DNA of 64,000 nt from Hymenobacter cyanobacteriorum (GTDB lineage: Bacteria; Bacteroidota; Bacteroidia; Cytophagales; Hymenobacteraceae), in assembly GCF_022631375.1 (NCBI RefSeq), contig NZ_JALBGC010000003.1:1017707-1081706 (forward strand). The letters are read 5' to 3'. The translations under genes and the position numbers were made by a program. The notes under the pieces are model-generated. The model made no database searches. It was not told where the DNA came from and saw only the letters and a list, made by a program, of their open reading frames with translations. This document shows positions 33,872 through 41,108 of this stretch, in pieces (the stretch's first letter is position 1; the number at the start of each line of letters is the position of its first letter).

Positions 33872-34765
33872 ATGCGGGTACGTCTACTTCAAGTCCTCAT
33901 TGGCGCTATCGGCGCAATTTCTTTCCTCGCTCTACAGAACTGCAAAAGTGCCGACCCGGCACCATCCAAACCGGCACCATCCAAAACAGACTTGTTAACT
34001 GCCCATCCGTGGTTTTTGGTTGGGTATAACGAAATCTCGCCGGTTGGGGGAGTTGTCGACCGATTCCCTGCCATGTCGAATTGTGTGAAGGACAATTCGC
34101 TTTCCTTCAAAGCGAATCAGTCTTTTACCTTCAGCCCGGGTGCTATCAGCTGCAATGGCGAGGGCCCGCGCGACATCGCGTGGTCTTTTGCCGCCAACGA
34201 AACCCGATTGTCGCTGGCCGAGCTGCCCGATGTTACCTATGGACAAATAGAAGTTGAGATTGTGGCGCTCACTGCCAACACGTTGCAGTTGCGCTACAGT
34301 GGTGGGGCCGTCTACCTCTATTCCGATAAAGGCAACTTCACGCCGCCGTCGGCCAACTACCAGGTAGCGTTCAACCGCCTCACCGCGCATAAGTGGCGCA
34401 TGAGTCGTTACACGGTGTATAGCAACTACTCGGGGTCGGGTAGCACGTGGGTTTTGACGGACTTGTATGCTGCAATGCCGGCTTGCCGACGCGACGATTT
34501 CCTCCAGTTCAACCCGGATTTTACATTGGTGAACGACGAAGGGAACAGCCGATGTGCACCGACCGACCTCCAAACGAATGCAACCAGATGGGGATTATCC
34601 GAAACGGGTAACATTAGCATCCTCGCAATAGGGGTATTGAGCAACAACATTCCAGGAATAGCTCCCGGTGGCATCCAGGTCAGCGATTCAACGCTGACGC
34701 TTTATAGAAGCCAAACAAACCAAGGCAACGGCTCCACCACAACTGTGGTTTACAAGCCGTTCTAA
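33872..34765 (+). CDS. Lipoprotein with two tandem lipocalin-like domains
   Basis: A 297-residue probable lipoprotein (hydrophobic start, then SFLALQNCKSADP with the candidate Cys at about residue 24). Two halves share a pattern. Domain 1 (about 38-160) has LLTAHPWFLVGY, CVKDNSLSFKANQSFTFSPG and IAWSFAANETRLSL. Domain 2 (about 165-297) has RLTAHKWRMSRY, CRRDDFLQFNPDFTLVNDEG and TRWGLSETGNISIL. This resembles lipocalin-like lipoproteins common in Bacteroidota that bind small hydrophobic ligands, but the ligand is unknown. The gene is A+T-richer than its neighbours and lies between polA and a polA 3'-end remnant, so it may be acquired. Confidence 0.78.
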   Translation: MRVRLLQVLIGAIGAISFLALQNCKSADPAPSKPAPSKTDLLTAHPWFLVGYNEISPVGGVVDRFPAMSNCVKDNSLSFKANQSFTFSPGAISCNGEGPRDIAWSFAANETRLSLAELPDVTYGQIEVEIVALTANTLQLRYSGGAVYLYSDKGNFTPPSANYQVAFNRLTAHKWRMSRYTVYSNYSGSGSTWVLTDLYAAMPACRRDDFLQFNPDFTLVNDEGNSRCAPTDLQTNATRWGLSETGNISILAIGVLSNNIPGIAPGGIQVSDSTLTLYRSQTNQGNGSTTTVVYKPF

Positions 34766-34851
34766 TACAGCGTCATTTTTCGAAGTGCCGGCAAACCCCA
34801 ACTGCGACGCACTGCTGGCAAGGCAACAGCTCTGGCACCGCAGCCGGGGTA

Positions 34852-37743
34852 CTAGTGCGCCTGTAGCCAATTACGGCCCGAGCCCACTTCCACTTCCAGC
34901 GGCACGCCATGCGGCAGCAATAGCGCGGTGGTCATCAGCTCTTTGATTTTGGGCGTGATGTAGTCCACCTCCTCGGCCACGGCGTCGAACACGAGTTCGT
35001 CGTGCACCTGCAGAATCATCTTGGTGCCGAGCTTCTCCTCGCGCAGCCAGTGGTGGATGTTAATCATGGCCATTTTGATGATGTCGGCAGCCGTGCCCTG
35101 GATGGGGGCGTTGATGGCGTTGCGCTCGGTGTAGCCGCGCAGCGTGGCGTTGCGCGAGTTGATGTCGCGCAGGTAGCGGCGGCGCTTGAGCAGCGTTTCG
35201 GCGTATTCCAGCTCGCGGGCGCGGTTGATGCTGTCGTCCATAAACGCCTTCACGCTCGGGAATTCCTGGAAGTAGGTTTCGATAATATCGGTAGCTTCCT
35301 TGCGGCTGATGCCGATGCGCTGGGCGAGGCCAAACGCGGAAATGCCGTAGATGATGCCGAAATTGACGGTTTTGGCCTTGCGGCGCATCTCGGAGTCCAC
35401 TTCCTCCAGCGGCACCCGAAACACCTTGCTGGCGGTGCTGGTGTGCACGTCCTGGCCCAGGCGAAAGGCTTCAATCATGGTTTTATCGCCCGAGAAGTCG
35501 GCCATGATGCGCAGTTCCACCTGCGAGTAGTCGGCCGCCAGCAGCACGTGCTTATCGTCGCGCGGCACGAAGGCTTTGCGGATTTCGCGGCCCCGCTCGG
35601 TGCGAATGGGGATGTTCTGCAGGTTGGGGTTGGTGCTGCTGAGGCGGCCGGTCGCGGCCACGGCCTGATTGAAGTTGGTGTGCACGCGGCCATCAACCAC
35701 GCTCACCAACTGGGGCAGGGCTTCCACGTAGGTGCTGCGCAACTTGGTGAGCTGGCGGTATTCGAGGATGAGGGCGGCAATGGGGTTTTCGGCGGCGAGC
35801 TGGCTCAGGATTTCCTCGCCGGTGGCGTACTGCCCGGTTTTGGTTTTCTTAATTTTGCCCTTGCCGATGTCCATTTTGTCGAACAGCACCTCGCCCAACT
35901 GCTTCGGCGAGCCGATGTTGAACTCCTGCCCGGCCTCACGGAAAATTTGGGTTTCCAGCTCGCTCACGTAACCTTGCAGCTCGGCCGAGTACTCGCCCAT
36001 GGCCACGCTGTCAATCTTCACGCCCTCGTACTCGATGTCGGCCAATACCGGCACCAGCGGGTTTTCCACGTCGTTCAGCAAGCCCAGCAGACCCAGGTCG
36101 CGTAGCATCGGCTCGAAGACGTGCTTGAGCTGGAGCGTTACGTCCGCATCCTCGCAGGCGTAGTCTTTCACGGCGGCCGGGGGCAGGTCGGCCATGGTTA
36201 TCTGCTTCTTGCCTTTGGGGCCGATGAGCTCGATGATGGGCACTGGCGAGTAGTGCAGGTAGGTTTCGGCCAGCACGTCCATGTTGTGGCGCATGTCGGG
36301 CTCGATGAGGTAGTGGGCCAGCATGGTATCGAACAGCGGGCCCGAAATATTGACCTTGTAATGCTTGAGGATGGTGAGGTCGTACTTGATGTTCTGGCCG
36401 ATTTTCAGAATGGTTTTCGACTCAAAAAATGGGCAGAATTCGTCTACGATGGCCTGGGTGGCGGCCTGGTCGTCGGCCGGCACGGGCACGTAGTAGGCCT
36501 CGCCCGGCAGCCACGAGAAGCTCAAACCCACCAGCCGCGCCGTCATGGTATCCAGCCCGGTGGTTTCGGTATCGAAGCTAACTTCCTCCTGCTGCAACAG
36601 GAAGCTGAGCAGCGACTTGCGCAGCTCGGGCGTGTCCATCAGGTGGTACTGGTAGGGCACGTCTTCGAGCCGCTTGCGGGGGCCGGCGGGGGCACCGAAA
36701 CCGGCCGTTTCGCCTTCTTCGGCACCAATGGCCACGGCTGCATCTTCGCTATTGCCAAAGAGCGAGGCCTGCCCACCGGGCACCAGCTTGGGCCGGCGCA
36801 CGGGCTTGGAGCCGGGCGCGGCCACGCCGGCCGGCGTGCGCTCGGGGCCGCCGCCGCTCAGGATGCGGGCGGCCAGCTGCCGAAACTCCAGCTCCTCAAA
36901 CAGTTCGCGCAACACCGTTTCGTCGGGCGCGTCGAGCACCAGCTTTTCGGGCTCGAACTCCAGCGGCACGTTCACGTGGATGGTGGCCAGCTCCTTGCTC
37001 ATCAGGCCCTGCTCGGCGAAGTTGCGCACGTTTTCCTGCTGCTTGCCTTTGAGCTCGTCCACGTTGGCCAGCAGGTTTTCGACCGAGCCGTACTTCTGAA
37101 TGAGCGTCTTGGCCGTTTTCTCGCCGATGCCGGGAATGCCGGGAATATTGTCCGACGCGTCGCCCTGCAGGCCCAGAATGTCAATCACCTGCTCCACGCG
37201 CTCAATCTCGAAGCGGGCCAGCACGTGGGCCACGTCCAGGATTTCGGCCGCGTTGCCCATGAAGGCCGGCCGGTAGATTTTGATGTGCTCCGTCACGAGC
37301 TGGCAGTAGTCCTTGTCGGGCGTCATCATAAACACCTCGAAGCCTTCCTTTTCGGCCTTCTGGGCCAGTGTGCCGATGACGTCGTCGGCCTCAAAGCCGT
37401 CGAGCATCAGAATAGGAATGTGGAAGCCGTGAATAATTTTCTTGATGTAGGGCAGGGCAATGCCGATGTCCTCGGGCATGGCCTGGCGCTGGGCCTTGTA
37501 GGCGGCAAACTGCTCGTGCCGGAAGGTCTTTTTCGGCCCGTCGAAGCACACGCCAATATGGGTGGGCTTTTCCTTTTGCAGCACTTCCACCAGCGTGTTG
37601 GTGAAGCCGAGCACGGCGCCCGTGTTCATGCCTTTGGAGTTGATGCGCGGGTTTTTGCTGAACGCGAAATGCGAGCGGTAGATGAGGGCAAAGGCGTCGA
37701 GCAGGAAGAGCTTCTTGGGGGCGGCGGCAGTGGTGTCGGACAT
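34852..37743 (-). CDS. polA: DNA polymerase I
   Basis: A 963-residue repair and Okazaki-fragment polymerase with all three domains. The 5' nuclease domain (1-300) has KLFLLDAFALIYRSHFAFSK, LMLDGFEADDVIGTLAQKAE and LQGDASDNIPGIPGIGEKTA. The 3'-5' exonuclease is apparently intact, with SFDTETTGLDTMTARLVGLS holding the D and E ligands and GQNIKYDLTILKHY. The polymerase has LLAADYSQVELRIMADFSGD, RRKAKTVNFGIIYGISAFGL and MILQVHDELVFDAVAEEVDY. The frame continues 41 codons upstream, but MSDTTAAAPKKLFLLDAFAL is the usual start and follows a -7 box. Monocistronic. Confidence 0.96.
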   Translation of the reverse strand: MSDTTAAAPKKLFLLDAFALIYRSHFAFSKNPRINSKGMNTGAVLGFTNTLVEVLQKEKPTHIGVCFDGPKKTFRHEQFAAYKAQRQAMPEDIGIALPYIKKIIHGFHIPILMLDGFEADDVIGTLAQKAEKEGFEVFMMTPDKDYCQLVTEHIKIYRPAFMGNAAEILDVAHVLARFEIERVEQVIDILGLQGDASDNIPGIPGIGEKTAKTLIQKYGSVENLLANVDELKGKQQENVRNFAEQGLMSKELATIHVNVPLEFEPEKLVLDAPDETVLRELFEELEFRQLAARILSGGGPERTPAGVAAPGSKPVRRPKLVPGGQASLFGNSEDAAVAIGAEEGETAGFGAPAGPRKRLEDVPYQYHLMDTPELRKSLLSFLLQQEEVSFDTETTGLDTMTARLVGLSFSWLPGEAYYVPVPADDQAATQAIVDEFCPFFESKTILKIGQNIKYDLTILKHYKVNISGPLFDTMLAHYLIEPDMRHNMDVLAETYLHYSPVPIIELIGPKGKKQITMADLPPAAVKDYACEDADVTLQLKHVFEPMLRDLGLLGLLNDVENPLVPVLADIEYEGVKIDSVAMGEYSAELQGYVSELETQIFREAGQEFNIGSPKQLGEVLFDKMDIGKGKIKKTKTGQYATGEEILSQLAAENPIAALILEYRQLTKLRSTYVEALPQLVSVVDGRVHTNFNQAVAATGRLSSTNPNLQNIPIRTERGREIRKAFVPRDDKHVLLAADYSQVELRIMADFSGDKTMIEAFRLGQDVHTSTASKVFRVPLEEVDSEMRRKAKTVNFGIIYGISAFGLAQRIGISRKEATDIIETYFQEFPSVKAFMDDSINRARELEYAETLLKRRRYLRDINSRNATLRGYTERNAINAPIQGTAADIIKMAMINIHHWLREEKLGTKMILQVHDELVFDAVAEEVDYITPKIKELMTTALLLPHGVPLEVEVGSGRNWLQAH

Positions 37744-37748
37744 GAAGG

Positions 37749-37756
37749 CGAAGGTA
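37749..37756 (-). promoter_or_regulatory. -7 box of polA
   Basis: On the minus strand TACCTTCG lies 5 nt before the ATG at 37743, so the transcript would have almost no leader. No clear -33 element. Confidence 0.4.
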
Positions 37757-38130
37757 CGCCCGGGCGGGAAAGCGGCCAGAATCGGCGGCCTTTTCCGCCC
37801 GGGCTTTGCCCCGGCAACGGCTTGTTGTGCGCCCGGCGCGCAGCCAAAACACAGCCCGTGCCGCAATCGGAAGACCCCATGTCATAAATGGCCGCTTTTG
37901 TCGTTGTGCCCGCGCTGCCCACCCGCACGGACAGGGCCGTAAAGCCGGTTTTTGAAAAAAAAACAATGATATAAATCAATTGCATAATCAATAAATCATA
38001 GTCTGACAGGCAGGCAAAGTGTCCTTGCTTGGGCCGGCTGGCGCGGGCACCTTTGCCGGCATGCCGCAATTGCTGCCGCGCCGGTGGCGGGCCGTTCTTT
38101 GCCCTTCACTATTCCCTTTTACCCCTTTCA
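37757..38130. promoter_or_regulatory. Gap between polA and the barrel-gene array, with candidate promoter
   Basis: A 374-nt divergent region without a gene. Around 37957-38000 it is strongly A+T-rich. CTTG at 38024-38027 and CACCTTTG at 38048-38055, 20 nt apart, form a near-consensus plus-strand promoter. It would give a leader of about 70 nt before the first barrel gene at 38131. A second ATG-free stretch up to 38130 carries only the CCTTTCA sequence that recurs before each copy of the array. Confidence 0.45.
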
Positions 38131-38871
38131 ATGTTTCCTTCGCCTTTCCGCACGCTGCGCCTGGCCCTGCTAGCCCTGCTGCTGCCCGTGGCCGCCGCCG
38201 CCCAAACCCCCGCCCCGGCCGACACGGCCCGCACCTACAAGCACGCGCTGGGCCTGACGGCCAGCCCCGTGCTCGAGGGCTTCTTCCGCAACAACCGCAG
38301 CCTGCCGCTGGGCCTGCTCTACAAGCGGCAGGCAGCCCCGCACCGGGCCTGGCGCTACGGCGCGGTGTTCAGCCAGCAGTACCACGAGCGCTACGACCCC
38401 CAGCCCAAAACCAACAATGCGTACACTATCCAGAATTTAGGTGTAAGCGTCTCCGTCGGCCAGGAATGGCAACGCTCGCTAAGCAAGCGTTGGGTTGGCT
38501 ATGTCGGCGTCGAAGTAGGTGCTGGTGTCAACCGGTACAAGGAAGAGAAAGAGTTGCAACGCTTTGTCACCATGAACGGCGCGGACGTGATATGGGCAGA
38601 CAATGAGTTTTTCCGCTTCCTGACTTACTCCGGGGTTATCCGTCCGTTGGTGGGGGTACGCTACCACTTCCTGCCTTACCTGTATGCCAGTGCCGAGGCC
38701 GCCCTGGAAGCGATGTACTCCCATACAAGTTGGGACTCGAAATTAAGAACGACGCGCACAGACACGGGGGAACTCATCGTGGAAGGCAGCGGAACCTACC
38801 AAGAGCACCGCCTTCAAACAGTTTTTCGCCCGATTCAGCAAGTGACTGTGCATTACCTCTTTGGTTATTAG
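38131..38871 (+). CDS. Outer-membrane-type protein, tandem copy 1
   Basis: A 246-residue protein with signal peptide (LALLALLLPVAAAAQTP). It is rich in alternating hydrophobic/aromatic residues and ends in VTVHYLFGY, with a C-terminal aromatic residue typical of outer-membrane barrels. Family not recognised. The first 100 residues (ASPVLEGFFRNNRSLPLGLL, YHERYDPQPKTNNAY) are nearly identical to copy 2. The middle differs, and RYHFLPYLYASAE and the last residues are again alike. The 5' open extension is not used because MFPSPFRTLR begins all three copies. Copy 2 starts 20 nt after the stop. Confidence 0.75.
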   Translation: MFPSPFRTLRLALLALLLPVAAAAQTPAPADTARTYKHALGLTASPVLEGFFRNNRSLPLGLLYKRQAAPHRAWRYGAVFSQQYHERYDPQPKTNNAYTIQNLGVSVSVGQEWQRSLSKRWVGYVGVEVGAGVNRYKEEKELQRFVTMNGADVIWADNEFFRFLTYSGVIRPLVGVRYHFLPYLYASAEAALEAMYSHTSWDSKLRTTRTDTGELIVEGSGTYQEHRLQTVFRPIQQVTVHYLFGY

Positions 38872-38891
38872 TAGCTATTCCCCCCCTTTCA

Positions 38892-39635
38892 ATGTTTCCT
38901 TCGCCTTTCCGCACGCTGCGCCCGGCCCTGCTGGGCCTGCTGCCGGTGGCCGCCGCCGCCCAAACCCCCGCCCCGGCCCTGGCCGACACGGCCCGCGCCT
39001 ACAAGCACCAGCTGGGCCTGACGGCCAGCCCCGTGCTCGAGGGCTTCTTCCGCAACAACCGCAGCCTGCCGCTGGGCCTGCTCTACAAACGGCAGGCAGC
39101 CCCGTACCGGGCCTGGCGCTACGGCGCGGTGTTCAGCCAGCAGTACCACGAGCGCTACGACCCCCAGCCCAAAACCAACAACGCGTACGCAACGCTGCGC
39201 TACTATGTGGAGGCCGCCGTCGGCCTGGAATGGCAGAAGCCACTGACCAAGCGGTGGGTCGCCTTCACTGGCGCAGACCTAGGGGCCGGCTACAGCCATT
39301 ACCGCTACGACCAGGATACGGAGCGTTTCGTGACCATGAATGGGGCCGACGTAGTGCTGGCGGAGAAGGGACGGAGTATTGACAAGGCATATTCTGGTTT
39401 CCTGCGGCCTTTTATCGGGATACGCTACCACTTCCTGCCTTATCTCTATGTCAGCGCTGAAACCACGCTAAACCTGAGCTACACGTACAGCAGCGCCGAC
39501 TTCGGTTCTGTCGTTTCGCGCACTGATACCGGCGAAATTTTAAGCATACCACATGGCGAATACAAAGAGCAAAATTTTCAAAATACGCTGCTGCCCGTCA
39601 GCAAGTTGACGGTGCATTACCTTTTTGGATATTAG
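38892..39635 (+). CDS. Outer-membrane-type protein, tandem copy 2
   Basis: A 247-residue paralogue of copy 1 with the same signal peptide and start (MFPSPFRTLRPALLGLLPVA). Residues to about 100 match copy 1 almost exactly at DNA level; then YYVEAAVGLEWQKPLTKRWV begins a diverged half. Shared later blocks are RFVTMNGADVVLAEKG, IRYHFLPYLYVSAETTLNLS and the ending LTVHYLFGY. The 20-21 nt spacers before copies 2 and 3 are almost identical, so the array arose by tandem duplication. Probable operon with copies 1 and 3. Confidence 0.75.
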   Translation: MFPSPFRTLRPALLGLLPVAAAAQTPAPALADTARAYKHQLGLTASPVLEGFFRNNRSLPLGLLYKRQAAPYRAWRYGAVFSQQYHERYDPQPKTNNAYATLRYYVEAAVGLEWQKPLTKRWVAFTGADLGAGYSHYRYDQDTERFVTMNGADVVLAEKGRSIDKAYSGFLRPFIGIRYHFLPYLYVSAETTLNLSYTYSSADFGSVVSRTDTGEILSIPHGEYKEQNFQNTLLPVSKLTVHYLFGY

Positions 39636-39656
39636 TAGCTATTCCCCCCCCTTTCA

Positions 39657-40400
39657 ATGTTTCCTTCGCCTTTCCGCACCCTGCGCCCGGCCCTGCTGGG
39701 CCTGCTGCTGCCGGTGGCCGCCGCCGCCCAAACCCCCGCCCCGACCGACACGGCCCGCGCATACAAGCACCAGCTGGGCCTGACGGCCAGCCCGGTGCTC
39801 GACGGTTTCTTTCGCAACAACCGCAGCCTGCCGCTGGGCCTGCTCTACAGGCGGCAGCTCACGCCAACCAAGGCCTTGCGCCTGCGGCTAGTGGGGCAGT
39901 ATAGCCGCCGCGACACAACCAATTACTTGGAATATGCTCCTTCCAATACTCTGATAGGGTTTGTGGAAGGTCCTAATACTACTGCCCTGGACTTAAATGT
40001 TTACGCAGGCTATGAATGGAAGAAACCAATCAGCAAGCATTTCTACTACACCTACGGGCTTGAAGCAGGCTTTGGGTGGAACCGGCTGCGTTCCGAGTAC
40101 TTGTTGCAATTTTCTGACCCGGGGCAAGTGCTACCAGCGGTGGAAACATATAGTAAAACTGTCAACACTTGGGGCGTACAGACGCGGCCTTTTGTAACCC
40201 TGCAATACCAAGTCGCTAACAGAGTATTGTTGTTTGCAGAAAGCGCTGTGTCGATAGTCTATTCTCATCAACAGCAAGATATTGTTACAAAGCACATTTA
40301 TTATAATGGGCCAGGCTATGGAGGTCGTAGCAATACCGCAAATGTGTTTAGCGTGGCTTGGCGGCCCATCCAATTGATTGGGGCTGCAGTAAAGTTTTGA
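39657..40400 (+). CDS. Outer-membrane-type protein, tandem copy 3
   Basis: A 247-residue paralogue, the most diverged. Signal peptide and residues to about 65 (LGLTASPVLDGFFRNNRSLP) match copies 1 and 2; beyond this the sequence is different (LRLVGQYSRRDTTNYLEYAP, GYEWKKPISKHFYYTYGLEA). It keeps barrel-like alternation and ends AVKF, a terminal Phe. Its second half is noticeably A+T-richer than copies 1 and 2, which suggests a different recent origin for that part. Confidence 0.72.
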   Translation: MFPSPFRTLRPALLGLLLPVAAAAQTPAPTDTARAYKHQLGLTASPVLDGFFRNNRSLPLGLLYRRQLTPTKALRLRLVGQYSRRDTTNYLEYAPSNTLIGFVEGPNTTALDLNVYAGYEWKKPISKHFYYTYGLEAGFGWNRLRSEYLLQFSDPGQVLPAVETYSKTVNTWGVQTRPFVTLQYQVANRVLLFAESAVSIVYSHQQQDIVTKHIYYNGPGYGGRSNTANVFSVAWRPIQLIGAAVKF

Positions 40401-40434
40401 TTTTTTTCGTCATTTCACCATTTTCAACAATATC

Positions 40435-40859
40435 ATGAAACACTTTTACTTCCGGTTGTTAAGCTGTTCAATTGCGTTGCTGAGCGTGCTCACCGCACCG
40501 AGGGAGGGTTCAGCCCAGTCCTTGCGGATAAATAATCCAAATCCCAAAACTGCTGGCAAATTTCCATCTACGGTGACTGCAGCGGCGGCGGCCCCATCGA
40601 GCCCGAGCCCTGCGTAGAGTGCCGCCAGGCCAGCACCACTGCCTATCCCAACCCCGCCGCCACCGACCTCACGGTGCCCGTGCCGGCCGGCGCGCATGGC
40701 CAGGTGCGCCTGCGCGATGCCCAGGGCCGCACCCTGCGCCACGCCCCCGCCACCAGTGCCCGCGTGGTGCTCGACGTGCGCGCCCTGCCCAACGGCTTCT
40801 ACTACCTGGAAGTGCCCACGCCTGCTGGGGCCCCCAGCCGCCAGCAGGTGCAGCACTAG
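40435..40859 (+). pseudogene. Frameshifted T9SS cargo gene
   Basis: Frame 1 from the ATG at 40435 encodes a signal peptide (SIALLSVLTAPREGSAQS) but stops at 40617 with low-complexity residues. Another frame, open from 40536 to the stop at 40859, encodes ISIYGDCSGGGPIEPEPCVE and then a clear T9SS sorting tail: AYPNPAATDLTVPV, QVRLRDAQGRTLRH, VRALPNGFYYLEVPTPAGAP. A frameshift around 40545-40570 would join the two into one small secreted protein of about 140 residues. Could instead be a remnant of a longer gene after deletion. Confidence 0.7.
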
Positions 40860-40902
40860 CAGCCGCTGGCGGCTCGGTTGCTGGCTTAGAAAGTCGAAAA
40901 CG

Positions 40903-40992
40903 TTGTCATCCTGAGCGTAGCGAAGGACCTTCTCACGTCCTGATAAAGTTGCTCAGCCGTGAGAAGGTTCTTCGCTGCACTCAGAATGACAA
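40903..40992. repeat. Palindromic intergenic repeat (GTCATCCTGAGC family)
   Basis: Arms of about 35 nt, 40903-40937 and 40959-40992, pair imperfectly: TGTCATCCTGAGCGTAGCGA on the left against its complement with a few transitions. Same family as 59760-59859 and related to 25846-25956. Confidence 0.85.
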
Positions 40993-41044
40993 ACACACAA
41001 GAAATACCGAGTTTCTAAACAGTTTCATAGATAGCAAAATAGCA

Positions 41045-41081
41045 AAAAGGCCCGGTGCTACGCAGCACCGGGCATTTTTTT
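41045..41081. terminator. Bidirectional terminator
   Basis: GCCCGGTGCT (41050-41059) and AGCACCGGGC (41064-41073) form a perfect stem with a 4-nt loop, flanked by AAAAA on the left and TTTTTTT on the right. It ends the minus-strand locus A and the plus-strand region on its left. Confidence 0.9.
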
Positions 41082-41108
41082 CGTTATGGGTGGCCAGGAA
41101 CGGTCAGC

